Shown: positions 29,433-39,686 of the stretch, one piece after another
Layout: the number at the start of each line of letters is the position of its first letter
Position numbering within the stretch: position 1 is the first letter of the stretch
Assembly (NCBI GenBank): GCA_038087015.1
Contig: JASBNA010000007.1
Location: 682,001-746,000, forward strand
Source of the DNA: Cerrena zonata
Lineage: Eukaryota; Basidiomycota; Agaricomycetes; Polyporales; Cerrenaceae
Direction of reading: 5' to 3'
DNA length: 64,000 nucleotides
Notes under the pieces: model-generated
The model's database searches: none
What the model saw: only the letters and a program-made list of their open reading frames with translations
What the model was told of the DNA's origin: nothing
Translations under genes and position numbers: made by a program

Positions 29433-32381
29433 TCAGGAAAATGCCCGTTCACGTACCAAGGCACGTTGGTGCTGACGTCTCTCGATGCCATGCACCATTT
29501 GCGCCAACCGTTCCGACAATACACCGGTGTTAATGGTGTTGTAGACTGTCCTCAACTCGGTGTTCATTTCGCTACATTGCCTGACCCACATTCCGTTCAC
29601 GTTTACTAACTGGATATTTTCTTGAGTAGCATCTGTTAGCTCCTTTTGCGACTGAGTCCAACGCTCCACCATCACCAGGTTTATGGTACGGAGGTGGTTC
29701 AATTCCACCTCTTGTACCGCTATTCTACTCCGCTGTTGTGCCGCAAACGTTTGCTCCTGTGTGTCGTCGAGCAGGCGGGATAGCCGATCAGCCCATCCCG
29801 TGTGGTAGTCTTGGACTACCCTTTGCGGTAGCACTATGTCGTCTAGGTACCCGCTATGGGGGAGAGCTAAGTTAAACACCACTTCTTCTTCAGGGTCCTT
29901 GTGGTCGCCCACCTGGTCCTCGACTTCAGGTGGCGTCCTACTAGATTCGCCCGCTTCTGTGCTCTCGTTGTGCAACGCTGCACGAGGGACTAGCCTCATC
30001 CCTCCCAGCCATTCAGTGGGGTTTCCGGGCGATGGTCGGGTGGTGGTCATGCCACCCATCCATTTGCCCTGTCCGTACTCCTCGCTTTCTGAGTATGAGA
30101 AGTATTCTTCATTGGGGTACTCGTCAGGATCAAGTTGTGATCCTTCCAAGTCACCGTCATCACTATCCTCTGTATGCTGTTCCATGTGGCGAAGCTGCTC
30201 GGACTGCTGTCCTTCCAGCCCGTCACCGCCGTGGGTTATCGATGCTCCCTCTTGGCTTTCATCTGCTATTCTTCGAATCGCAGGTCGGGGCTTCTTGTTC
30301 CTTTCTGGGCAATTAGGATCGCTTGCCCAGTGGTCTATGCTCCCGCAGTTGAAGCATCCTCGGCGCGGTGTTTTTCCTTTAGGGTCACTATTGGTGCCAC
30401 TATTGACTCTCGGCGAAGGTGGTCTTGTACTGCCAGAGGAGGGTTTTGATGCCGCCTCGGGCCTACGATTGTCTCCACCTCTGTCCGTCGGTTTGTCGCC
30501 AAATCGAACTCTAAGTCTCTGGAATGGTTGCCGGGTTTTACTGAATCCTGTTGATTTCTGGGATGTTGTCCCATAGCTGAGAGCATTGTTCCCAGCCTGC
30601 GAAGTGCTGGTGTGTGACCCTTGCTGATTTGCTCGAAGTCGATCACCTATCCGCTCCGCTCTCATGGCATTCTCTATCTCGGCTGCTGCCTCGATCAGTA
30701 GATCAAACGAGGAGCGTTCGGCGGACAACCCTTTGACTGTCCCCAGTATCCTCATAATTTCTTTGGGCATTGCGAACCAGAATTTCCGCTTGATGGTGTA
30801 CTCGTCCGGCGATTGCACCATTCTGCCGGCGAACTTCCCGAGATCTGTGGCGAGCTGTCGTGCCCCGCCAGTTCTGGTGTACTGTACTGCCTCGAATTTC
30901 TCTGTTGCAGTAAGGCTAGTGGACTGGTGTATAAACCGATGGTAAAGTGCTACTATAGCGCTTTCGAAGTCCCAATACCGTTTAATCCGATGTGGGCTGT
31001 CGATAACCGAATGGTACCACAGAAGGGCTTCCCCTTCTAATACAGTACCAAGCAGGTGTACACGTTCAATGTCTAGGATCGGTCCGACGATCCTGGAGAT
31101 CCTCAGCCACCGGCATACGGTGGACAGCCACACGTCAAAGGTGTCGGTATCGTCTTGTCCGCTGTAGCCCGCTGGTTGGCTTATTTTCAAGTTCTTTAAT
31201 ATTGGGAGTTGATCAGAAAGTGGGTCTCCCACTTTCTCTCTGATCGTAGACCTTATTGTCTCAATCTCGGTGCTGTCTCTGGCACCGGCCATGGAAGGTG
31301 TTTGATCTCTACCAACTACATTACTTGGTTGTATGGTATCCTGCCGATAATAGTACGAATGGGGTGGATTGGTGCCTCCGGTTGGAGTGGGTGACTTTGT
31401 CGCCCTTCCCTTCTCAGTCACACCATTACCACCTCCATTTTCTCTTAGGTGAGGAGTCCATTCTCGACTCTCGTCGCCGTCATCATCCTCATCCTGACCT
31501 CCATAGTCGTCGCCTCCGTCTCCCGGAGGGCCGTCGCCTCCTCCTCCTCCTCCTCCTTGTCCTCCACCGCTGTGTCTCACGTGCGGGGGTGGAGGACGCT
31601 GCATTTCCTGGGGAGGGGTTGCTGCTGGTACGGGTCCTCCGCCAGCAGTTCCTGATAGGTTAGCGTTTCGTAATCTGGTCTCGCTATTAGGGCCATGTGA
31701 CCTGTGGGGTGGTTGTGATGCCACCCTACTGTCTTGGGCTCCTCGATCGAGGCCTAGGCCTGGGGGCAAGGTGGGTGGGACATATTCCACCCTTCCTTGC
31801 ATCGTTGTCGCATAGGGGTCCAAGATTCCCGCCATCACGTCCTCCGAGAGAGCAGGTGGACGGTTGTCGTCAGGATCCTCACACAATGCACTGGTGCCGT
31901 GAGCACCCAGTGGGCCTTCGGTTCTCTCCATTACGTCGAGTACATCTTGCATAGTCGAGTTTTGGAGCTCGGTCACAGCATCGAGGTCTTGTTGCATTGT
32001 CATGAGACGGTTGAATATATACGCGTACACACGATTAGTTGCGTTGCGATTTGCGATTCGTCCTAACCGGGTTGCAAGATGCAACCTATCGGGACGAATA
32101 ACATTATGAGCCGTTTGAGGAGAAAGTTTGGACTCCGGTGTAGGGGCTCTTCCGTCGCTGCGAGTATGAGTCACTTCTGACTCCTTGTCGCTCAACGAAC
32201 TACTTTCTTGTTTGATTTCTGGTGTTGTGGTGGTGGGTCCACCATTCTCACCTGGTTCTATACTTATGCTGTTTCCACCCGTTTCGGGTGGGTCAGCGTA
32301 GAGATCGTTGTCGTCCTCTATGATAGGTGGCGTTGGCGTGCTTGCATGCGGTTCCACCCCCGGTGGTTCCTCTGGAGCCAC
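29433..32381 (-). CDS. Gypsy 2 gag
   Basis: 982-codon capsid/nucleocapsid protein from ATG 32381. A long acidic, Pro/Ser-rich N-terminus contains a helical segment (residues about 95-150), then a Gly/Asp-rich low-complexity tract (poly-Gly encoded near 31540-31560). The retrotransposon gag core spans roughly residues 400-570 (FDVWLSTVCRWLRISR, GEALLWYHSVID, FVHR-type FIHQSTSLTATEKFE). A zinc knuckle near residue 675-690 reads CFNCGSIDHWASDPNC, with six rather than four residues between His and the last Cys. The C-terminus is coiled-coil-like. The stop is a TGA in frame with the protease. Confidence 0.88.
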   Translation of the reverse strand: MAPEEPPGVEPHASTPTPPIIEDDNDLYADPPETGGNSISIEPGENGGPTTTTPEIKQESSSLSDKESEVTHTRSDGRAPTPESKLSPQTAHNVIRPDRLHLATRLGRIANRNATNRVYAYIFNRLMTMQQDLDAVTELQNSTMQDVLDVMERTEGPLGAHGTSALCEDPDDNRPPALSEDVMAGILDPYATTMQGRVEYVPPTLPPGLGLDRGAQDSRVASQPPHRSHGPNSETRLRNANLSGTAGGGPVPAATPPQEMQRPPPPHVRHSGGGQGGGGGGGDGPPGDGGDDYGGQDEDDDGDESREWTPHLRENGGGNGVTEKGRATKSPTPTGGTNPPHSYYYRQDTIQPSNVVGRDQTPSMAGARDSTEIETIRSTIREKVGDPLSDQLPILKNLKISQPAGYSGQDDTDTFDVWLSTVCRWLRISRIVGPILDIERVHLLGTVLEGEALLWYHSVIDSPHRIKRYWDFESAIVALYHRFIHQSTSLTATEKFEAVQYTRTGGARQLATDLGKFAGRMVQSPDEYTIKRKFWFAMPKEIMRILGTVKGLSAERSSFDLLIEAAAEIENAMRAERIGDRLRANQQGSHTSTSQAGNNALSYGTTSQKSTGFSKTRQPFQRLRVRFGDKPTDRGGDNRRPEAASKPSSGSTRPPSPRVNSGTNSDPKGKTPRRGCFNCGSIDHWASDPNCPERNKKPRPAIRRIADESQEGASITHGGDGLEGQQSEQLRHMEQHTEDSDDGDLEGSQLDPDEYPNEEYFSYSESEEYGQGKWMGGMTTTRPSPGNPTEWLGGMRLVPRAALHNESTEAGESSRTPPEVEDQVGDHKDPEEEVVFNLALPHSGYLDDIVLPQRVVQDYHTGWADRLSRLLDDTQEQTFAAQQRSRIAVQEVELNHLRTINLVMVERWTQSQKELTDATQENIQLVNVNGMWVRQCSEMNTELRTVYNTINTGVLSERLAQMVHGIERRQHQRALVRERAFS

Positions 32382-33175
32382 TACAGGTTCTTTCTTCTTA
32401 TTCTTATTAGATGACCTTGTTACGGTGTCGGTCTCAGAAAGTGATTAGTCTATATAGGACTAAATACGAACTTTCCTTGCAGAGAAATCTTGGGTGAGAT
32501 GTTACACCGAATATTCCCTGTTGTTCGTTGAGTTGGGATTGTTTTTATCTACTTGCCCGCTTGTGTGTTGTGAAAGAGTAGATAAGGTAGGTAGAGTAGG
32601 GAGAATATAGGAGAGTTTTAAGGGTTTAGGACTAGGAAAGAGACTGAAATATAAAAGCTAAGGATAAAGACTTTAACTGAACAAACTTATGTCCACTTAA
32701 AGCAGGATAGACTCTTAAATGCTGAACAATACGACTGACAAACAAGAGAGACACTTTGTCTCTAGTCTACTGACTTATAACTGAGAGGGGAAGACTACTA
32801 GACAGGTTCTAGTGAGTCACTTTAGATTACTTTAATCTAAAGGTAAATACAGGAAAATACTGGAGTTCAGAGGCTTGCTTGGAAAACTGCTTCCAACCTT
32901 CTTGCTTAGAGGGAAGAGAGGGGCTCTATTTATGCTTTTTGGAAGCCTCCTTTCTCTAGCCAATCAGGTTGTGACAAGTGTCTACTCCACTTGTTGCTAA
33001 GTAAAATACAAAGATGTACTTATATAGAATAAAGTTAAAGTTTTTGGTAACTATGTTTCAGACTTGAAACATGTTTCAGATAAATATTGTCATGGTAACC
33101 TTGTATTCCTATACTGTCTTTGATATTATTGTCTTGTTTGTCCCTGATACTTTGATATGATGAACCTTAAACACA

Positions 33176-33275
33176 TCACTCTGACTCAGATAATGTCTTG
33201 TCACTCTGACTCAGATGATGTCTTGTCACTCTGACTCAGATAATGTCTTGTCACTCTGACTCAGGTGATGTTTTG
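33176..33275. repeat. 4 x 25-bp tandem repeat
   Basis: Copies differ at one or two positions (AGATAATG, AGATGATG, AGGTGATG); located in the leader of Gypsy 2. Confidence 0.9.
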
Positions 33276-33281
33276 TCAGTT

Positions 33282-33344
33282 TTGATTCCGAATTGCCGGG
33301 TCTTGATTCCGAAGTAATGGTTCTTGGTTCCGAAACACTGGTTC
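33282..33344. repeat. 3 x 21-bp tandem repeat
   Basis: Degenerate 21-bp units starting TTGATTCCG or TTGGTTCCG directly after the 25-bp array. Confidence 0.8.
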
Positions 33345-33668
33345 TTGTTGTGAGAGTAATAAAGTCCCATCATTAGAGATCTGCAGTACCAGTTTCCAGC
33401 TACTGTCTTCATAGATAAGTCTAGGGTTGACTTCTATAATGTAAAAGTCCATATTTGATAATTAAATATTATCAAGAATAATATTCTCTTTGAGGATTGA
33501 TAGTGAGTCTCTTGCTGTTATGTTCATGCATGAAACCATTTTCATGCAGGACAACGGGGCCACCTTGAGGTGGTGCAGTACCACCTTGGTTGGCCTTACG
33601 TTGTTTCTTTTGTGTCAAAGTAGGCATAAGAATAAGATGTTGTCTACGTTGCCGAAGACGTAAAAAAG

Positions 33669-33862
33669 TGTAAGAGTACGCTTAGTTATCACACGGGCAC
33701 CGTACGTCAGACACAGTCTATATAGACAGTACGATGATACAGTGATGTTAAGCTACTGGTCCGTTAGCGGTGGACTGCCTTATAAGGCAGCCACCACATG
33801 TAACTATACAGTTCAACTCCTCCTTCCGGATAAGGCAGGTGTCCTAGTATGACACCCTTACA
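33669..33862 (-). repeat. 5' LTR of Gypsy 2
   Basis: 194 bp; followed on the plus strand by AGATG, the target duplication. Confidence 0.93.
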
Positions 33863-33867
33863 AGATG

Positions 33868-34168
33868 AGACCCAAGCTCAGGAAGGTAGTTTCTTGCACT
33901 TGAAATAGTGTACTTACACTTGCTCTGTACTGCAGTTGAAAAATATACTTTTTTACACTACTTTATTTGTACTGTCCTTATAGCTACTTGTAAGATGAGA
34001 TGTGCTTGCACAAGCATGAAAAGCATGTAAAAAGCACAAGTTCATCCACAAGTAGCATGTAGGTTTGCTAATATCAGAGGCTTTGTGCCTGCTCTTCCCC
34101 TCTTCCACTTTCACTCCCCCTCACCTTGTTTATGAAGACTGGGTCTGTAAATGCACACCTTTCTCAAT
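33868..34168. other. intervening sequence between two mobile elements
   Basis: About 300 nt with ACTTG/CAAGT-rich words resembling the region at 12.06-12.2 kb. No gene. Confidence 0.35.
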
Positions 34169-34575
34169 GGTTAAGGCACCTATGAGCTCGCATTGAGTAG
34201 ACGAGTCTAACGCTTCTTTCCGCAAGAGAAACGGAGCAAAACTGATCAATCTATAAGCTAATTTATGAAATTTGTCAGCTATACAGTACAACAAATATGG
34301 AATATAAGACTCATTTCACCACCGATTTGGATGTGGAAGACAGCGTTGGATTCAGACTGCAGAGACGAACCCAGGCATGTGTGAAAGACATCACGCTTCG
34401 AGGTATGAGGTGAAAGAGCAGAATGGTAGCTCTATTAGTGACGAAACCTTTATACAAAACCTGCACGAAACCAGACGTTCAAGCTATCGTTGGATTCGTC
34501 TCATCGAGACGAGCTCAGCGGTAGCCCAAACATTGCAATCAGTGCAGATTTGACCTCGGAATAGCGGGAATACCA
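34169..34575 (+). repeat. left long terminal inverted repeat
   Basis: About 407 bp, near-identical to the reverse complement of 36695-37101. Confidence 0.8.
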
Positions 34576-34594
34576 TCTGAGCCTTTGGTTTATG

Positions 34595-34668
34595 GGCGTT
34601 TAGAGGTTCGTAGTGGGCATTAAAAGGTTCGTAGTGGGCGTTTAGAGGTTCGTCGTGGGAGTTAAGAC
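34595..34668. repeat. short minisatellite GAGGTTCGTAGTGGGC
   Basis: Three degenerate 21-22-bp units around GGTTCGTAGTGGG in the left arm; a single copy occurs in the right arm at about 36674 in the same plus-strand orientation, so this part is not inverted like the rest. Confidence 0.6.
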
Positions 34669-35259
34669 ATCAGGAAAAACCCAATTCAGTATTTAGTACA
34701 ATATAGTGCTAAATAGTGCTAAATAGTCAACATAGTCAGGATTCCACTAATTACAAACCCCCCACTATTTGAAGTACTATTAAAGCACTATCAAAGTACT
34801 ATCAGAGCACTATTTTTTCACTAGTTTGCACTTTTTAGAAATATTTCTCTCTATTTCCATTTCTCTCAAGTCAAAATTAGAGAACAGCAAAAGTCAATTT
34901 TATTTCAAATACAGTAAAACAATTACAATAAGATAGTGCTAACAATAACAAAAGGGGATATATAGACAAAGATAGCACTGAAAGAGTCTATGAGCAGATG
35001 ATATGAAGATATGAAGATGCAAAGAGCTTACATTGAGTTGACAAAGATAAGGAAACTTGAACTTGAATATCAGAAGGTCTAATTAAAAGTAAAATGGCTT
35101 AATGACTTATCAGAACATTGAATATTGCACCAAAAAGCAGTGAGAATAGGTGGATAGGGTACCAGAAGGTAGTGTGAAGTACATACTCAAAGCAAACAAA
35201 GATAGGATGAAAAGGAATAGCAGCAAAAGGAGAAGAGATATGGGAGGAAAGAGAGAGAG

Positions 35260-35400
35260 AGAGAGAGGATGTGGGCGAAGTTTCGAGGTCAAATGGCGAC
35301 GTGGCAGGGCGCTTGAGGCGGCGTTGGAAAGCCGTGATCCGGGGCTTTCCGACGCACTCTCAACGGCGCTGATCGGATCACAGGAAGACAAGATATGATT
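35260..35400. other. GC-rich island inside AT-rich element
   Basis: About 140 bp with clearly higher GC than the flanking DNA, preceded by a GA-rich microsatellite (about 35248-35270). It contains an 8-bp inverted match GGAAAGCC/GGCTTTCC. Could be a captured fragment of host DNA or a regulatory piece; no product recognised. Confidence 0.4.
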
Positions 35401-36694
35401 AGATTGGTCCCAGGCTATCTTCAATCTACCAAGCAACTTAAAACTTGAGAATCCTTGCTGTTTCTCTATATTATAGGGACATATTATATATCATTAGAGC
35501 CGGATTTTTGAGGAGATTCTGAATATGATATCCATATGTCAAAATTATAGATACTTTATCAGCTATCTTAGAATTACTTTTTCAGAAATTGAGAGAAATA
35601 TTTAGAATCTTCAATTTGTCAAAGTTTAGTTTCAATTTCAGGTATCTAAAAGGCACTAATCTACTGTACTATACAACCAGCTTAGCTATATTCATAGTTT
35701 ACATCAAATTTGATATGATTCCTGGCATTATTTTGCGAGTAATTATTATAGTAGAATATAACTGTAAAAATTATAGAAGTCTTTGGCTAAAAATCAAATA
35801 ACCATATTTTAATTAAATTCAATTAGCAATATAAGAGAAATGCTTAATTTTATATAGTATTTCAAAGTATCAATAGCAAATAAAAGTGCTGATTTAATGC
35901 TAATTTAAAAAAGAGATTTTTCCTAATGCATATTTTGATATAGTAGCTTTCAGGTTATAGACCAGTGCTACTATACTAGAGCAATGTTACATATTCTATA
36001 TCAACAATTTCACCAATAAAGCTACATTCAATACAATTATTTATTTTTAATATATTTTAGATGACATTATTTTATAGCCAGTAATTGTTTTACAGTTAGA
36101 AAAGCTACTTTGTGGTCAATAAAGTGAGAGACAGTGTACAATAGTAGTAAAAATAGATCAGATAATCTCAAGGTAAATATTACATTTCTCTATAGTTAGT
36201 ACAATTATTATGCAGTCAGTACAACAAAAACTGTAAGAAATGATATGCAAGATTAATAAATATTATAATCTAACAAAATTATTTTGCAATTAGTAATACT
36301 GAAAAATAATAGACAAGGTTAGTATAGCTATAATAATATTTTTATTAGATATTATTAGAAATTTGAGAAAGATTAGAATTCAACTAGAGCTATTACAATT
36401 GAGTATATTTCAATCAGCACATATCAGACAAAAGGATTTTTTCTAATATTTCAAAGTAAGTTATCAACTATCTTGCAGATATCATAATTATAACAACTAG
36501 TTTATATAATATAGATTTTATTATTTATATGCAAAGATATATAGTTTGCATAGTGAGAATAGTAATTTGCTAATGAATTTAGTAACTGTAGGAAAAAAAT
36601 AGTATTGATAGTAGTCTGATAGTAGTGATAGTGATTTTATAGTACTAAAAAGTGATTTGGGTTTTTCCTGATGGAGGTTCGTAGTGGCTGGTTG

Positions 36695-37101
36695 GTGTAT
36701 TCTCGCTATTCCGAGGTCAAATCTGCACCGATTGCGATGTTTGGGCTACCGCTGAGCTCGTCTCGATGAGACGAATCCAACGATAGCTTGAACGTCTGGT
36801 TTCGTGCAGGTTTTGTATAAAGGTTTCGTCACTAATAGAGCTACCATTCTGCTCTTTCACCTCATACCTCGAAGCGTGATGTCTTTCACACATGCCTGGG
36901 TTCGTCTCTGCAGTCTGAATCCAACGCTGTCTTCCACATCCAAATCGGTGGTGAAATGAGTCTTATATTCCATATTTGTTGTACTGTATAGCTGACAAAT
37001 TTCATAAATTAGCTTATAGATTGATCAGTTTTGCTCCGTTTCTCTTGCGGAAAGAAGCGTTAGACTCGTCTACTCAATGCGAGCTCATAGGTGCCTCAAC
37101 C
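36695..37101 (-). repeat. right long terminal inverted repeat
   Basis: Inverted copy of 34169-34575. Confidence 0.8.
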
Positions 37102-37449
37102 GTCCCATATGGTTGGGATTTGATATATATAGTCTCACCCATAGAGTGTTGTTACCACAATACAAAGTCGATTTTCCCACACTTAATACTTGTGACTACC
37201 TTTCTATCTACCTCAAATTATATGTAAGGAGCTCATTTTTGGTACCATTCTGTTCATAATACCTCTCTAAACATGGTGGTATGCAAAACAACAGGTGTTA
37301 AACTGACTAAAATTGAGGAAAGTGGAAGATTCAGATGATATTACCGAATTAGGCAAATAGAGTTCGGCAGGAAATCGCGTTACGGTACAAGCGCCCCAGC
37401 AACTCCCAGTATATAAGATGATTCTTCTTCATTCTTCAGGAATCGTAAC
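37102..37449. other. intergenic region
   Basis: Right flank of the long-TIR element, about 350 nt, no gene recognised. Confidence 0.35.
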
Positions 37450-37890
37450 AGCGAATGTTGATTGGGGGCAGGTTTACCACGTTTGAGTGTAAGGGATTGG
37501 TTGATTTCACTTTCGTCTACAAGAAAGTCAACGATGGTCACAGACCCAAGGTCATACGTTCCCTACAAGCGTGTATATCGTCAGGTGCAATTAAACAGGA
37601 GTCGTAACATATATTACCAGAGCACTGTCTTCTACGGTAGCATATTAGTGTTGAGGATACTACAATGATAACTCAAGTCATCAGGAAACTAGAACACACC
37701 CGAACTCGCTTACCCCGCCCAATTCCGACTAGGCAACTTACCTCTTACCATGAGTTACATTCAAACTAATTTCAAGTCCTTCGACTTACAACTTCGTCAT
37801 GAGTCCGGTCCTGTATGGTACTACTTCCTACCAAGTCGCAGTGATTATTCCTAACTGTGATGGAATGCAACTCAATGGTATTAATAATAC
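37450..37890 (-). pseudogene. truncated tandem copy of the kinase-like gene (5' end only)
   Basis: On the minus strand this matches the first exon, first intron, start of exon 2 and upstream region of the kinase-like gene at 38.0-39.0 kb. It still has the GCTCTG|GTAATATATG donor and encodes a YDLGSVTI...DFLV...NQSLTL block, then breaks off at about 37455 before the kinase fold. In the ATG-containing exon an in-frame TAG follows two codons after the ATG. The upstream part (37680-37890) aligns with 39100-39430. I infer a tandem duplication followed by deletion. Confidence 0.75.
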
Positions 37891-38016
37891 GATACATTAA
37901 CAGTAGAGACAACTTTTACGCCCATGAGGTTTCGTGACGGGAGTCCACAGGAGTCTCTGTCAATTCATATGTCATCAATGAATACAACTAACTCATCAAC
38001 GTGGCGAGCACCTACA

Positions 38017-38997
38017 TTATGACCATTTCTCCAAGAACTCCGCATAAACCTCCTTGAGAGTTGCATAGGGACGCTCACTCTTCTGTGCAATACCGAAGTC
38101 GATAATCCTCCATTGAAACATCTTCTTGTTCTTCGGAGAAGGTAACGTCGGAAGGTATGTCTCATTCGCTTGAACAACGTTGTCTGGACGTACGTCATGC
38201 TGCTCGATACCTACTGCAGCAATCTCTTCATACATCCACTTCGCTTCTTTTCTGGAAGTCAAAGTTAACTATGCATAATGATGTTCAATAGCGTGAGGAT
38301 CTACCTGAGAGTTTCGGTCAGCTCCGGAGTTAGCTTTGGGACAGTATAGCGCTCCAACAGTAAGATCGTGACAACGCGAGGATAGTCGACATGATCCTCA
38401 TCGTCAGACTTATATGATACCTCGTTATACTCTATTTTACGGCCCGGTTCACGTCTCCATCGCATCTCCCTGGTCCAGACCTTCACGCTATTACCTGGAT
38501 CGACCACAGCCATGAAGTGTCCATAGTAACGAGGGATGACCGATCCTTGCAATGTTTCCATCTCTTCATAGTAGTAAGCTTCCCGTTCTGTCTTGTAGAA
38601 TTTTTTCGGGATGCAGATCTTCACCACCAGAGGGGGTATATCCTTCGACGACAGACCGCCATCTTTATCAAGACGTGCATTGTACACATACCCAAACTTT
38701 CCGCGTCCAACCTTCTGTTCAAGGTGGAGTGTGCCGCTGAGGTTCAGGCTAGGGCGGGGTGGTTTCAGGGAGGTTAACGATACACCCACCGGAGTCCCAT
38801 CCTTCCGTATATGTTTGTTGGGGAGAGGTTTACCGCGTTGAAGTGTAAGAGATTGATTCATCCCACTTTCGTTTACAAGAAAGTCAGCAATGGTCACAGA
38901 TCCGAGGTCATACATTCCCTATAAACATGTATATGATCAGATTTGATTTAACAAGAATCATGACATATATTACCAGAGCACTGTCCTGTGGCGGCAT
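38017..38997 (-). CDS. small protein kinase-like protein, copy 2
   Basis: 290-aa kinase-fold protein, three exons: 38997-38974 (24 nt, MPPQDSAL), 38918-38305, 38251-38017; introns 38973-38919 and 38304-38252. Kinase hallmarks, shortened: glycine loop KVGRGKFGYVYNA; ATP-binding Lys in PPLVVKIC; alpha-C Glu in EAYYYEEMETLQGSVIPRYYG; hinge region LLLERY; catalytic loop QHDVRPDNVV (HxD with the Asn); metal-binding IIDFGIAQ. The C-lobe after DFG is very short, so it is a reduced or atypical kinase. The same architecture occurs in three other places in this window. The frame is intact. The start is chosen because exon 1 splices in frame and its position is shared with the truncated neighbour. Function unknown. 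Confidence 0.8.
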
Positions 38998-39686
38998 GAT
39001 GGTGTTGAGGATACTGGCCAAGTGATCTCGCTGCCTGATAGTTAGGCATCATGAAAGTATAACACACCTAAGGAACTCGCAGGAACTCGCTTACACCGGC
39101 TAGCCGGCAGGTTCCGACCATCGTTTTCTGGCAATGATTGGGCTCGTGTTCAATCCTTGAATCGAAAACCAAGTACTTATGCGTAATTCAAATCACAGAA
39201 AAGAACATGTATAGGAGGAATCACTGCGGAGATGTAGTAGGCTACCCGTCAACCCAAAACGGGAAGTCACGAATTAATCACTAGCAACTCGTCTCTTACC
39301 ATGAGCTTTGCGTGCAAACTGGATTGTGCTTCGACTTACAGCTTCGTCACTGCTGCGGTCTTGTACGGTCTTCCTTACTACCAAGTTCACCAACTGATAT
39401 TCCCACCTGTGATAGAATGCAATTCAATGGTAGGCCCCGATCGAGAGAGCTTTTAATAGAAACACTCACAGCCAGGTTTCACGATGGACATATGTTGACC
39501 AAAATCGTCATCACTCGCATGGATAGGTCTCATTAACACCCCCAATTTCTAAATGAAATTGACGATACCCCACTCTAGTCGCCGCTATCGGGCGGTAATC
39601 TCAGACATATAACAGAGTTTGTTCGCAATCAGGCCCCACATCGCTCTCTGCTCTCCCTTCGACCTTGACCATTTCTTGCATACACA
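38998..39686. other. intergenic region, partly duplicated
   Basis: Upstream region of the kinase-like gene; 39100-39430 aligns with 37680-37890. Holds the presumed promoters of both flanking divergent genes. Confidence 0.45.

Larger units (their letters stand above)
32382..33668 (-). other. Gypsy 2 leader with two tandem arrays
   Basis: 1.29-kb untranslated leader between the 5' LTR and gag. Contains four 25-bp tandem copies (starts 33176, 33201, 33226, 33251; unit TCACTCTGACTCAGATAATG plus TCTTG) and, next to it, three 21-bp copies (starts 33282, 33303, 33324; core TTGATTCCGAA). No ORF of note. No standard tRNA primer-binding site was recognised adjacent to the LTR. Confidence 0.7.
21901..33862 (-). 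mobile_element. giant 12-kb chromoviral Gypsy retrotransposon with an extra ORF
   Basis: An 11,962-bp element on the minus strand. Both ends are 194-bp LTRs (TGTAAGAG...CCTTACA on the plus strand) flanked by the 5-bp target duplication AGATG (21896-21900 and 33863-33867). The LTRs differ at three positions by my reading, so the insertion is older than Gypsy 1. Reading the minus strand: leader with tandem repeats, gag, protease, pol with chromodomain, then a third long ORF before the polypurine tract. Gag, protease and pol are in one reading frame separated by two in-frame stops. Confidence 0.93.
34169..37101. mobile_element. 2.9-kb AT-rich element with long terminal inverted repeats
   Basis: Sequence from about 34169 (GGTTAAGGCACCTATGAGC) to about 34575 reappears inverted at about 36695-37101, almost identical over more than 400 bp. 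A second inverted match nearer the centre (CATCAGGAAAAACCCAA at about 34669 and its complement at about 36660) shows the arms extend further, interrupted on the left by minisatellite units. The interior is very AT-rich with no transposase. I could not find a convincing target duplication at the presumed ends. Confidence 0.75.

Noticed and set aside
33176..33344. CRISPR-like array
   Set aside because: Direct tandem repeats without unique spacers in a fungal retrotransposon leader.
34169..34240. tRNA-like A box in GGTTAAGGCACC at the long-TIR end
   Set aside because: No matching B box or cloverleaf could be built, so a SINE or tRNA origin is not supported.
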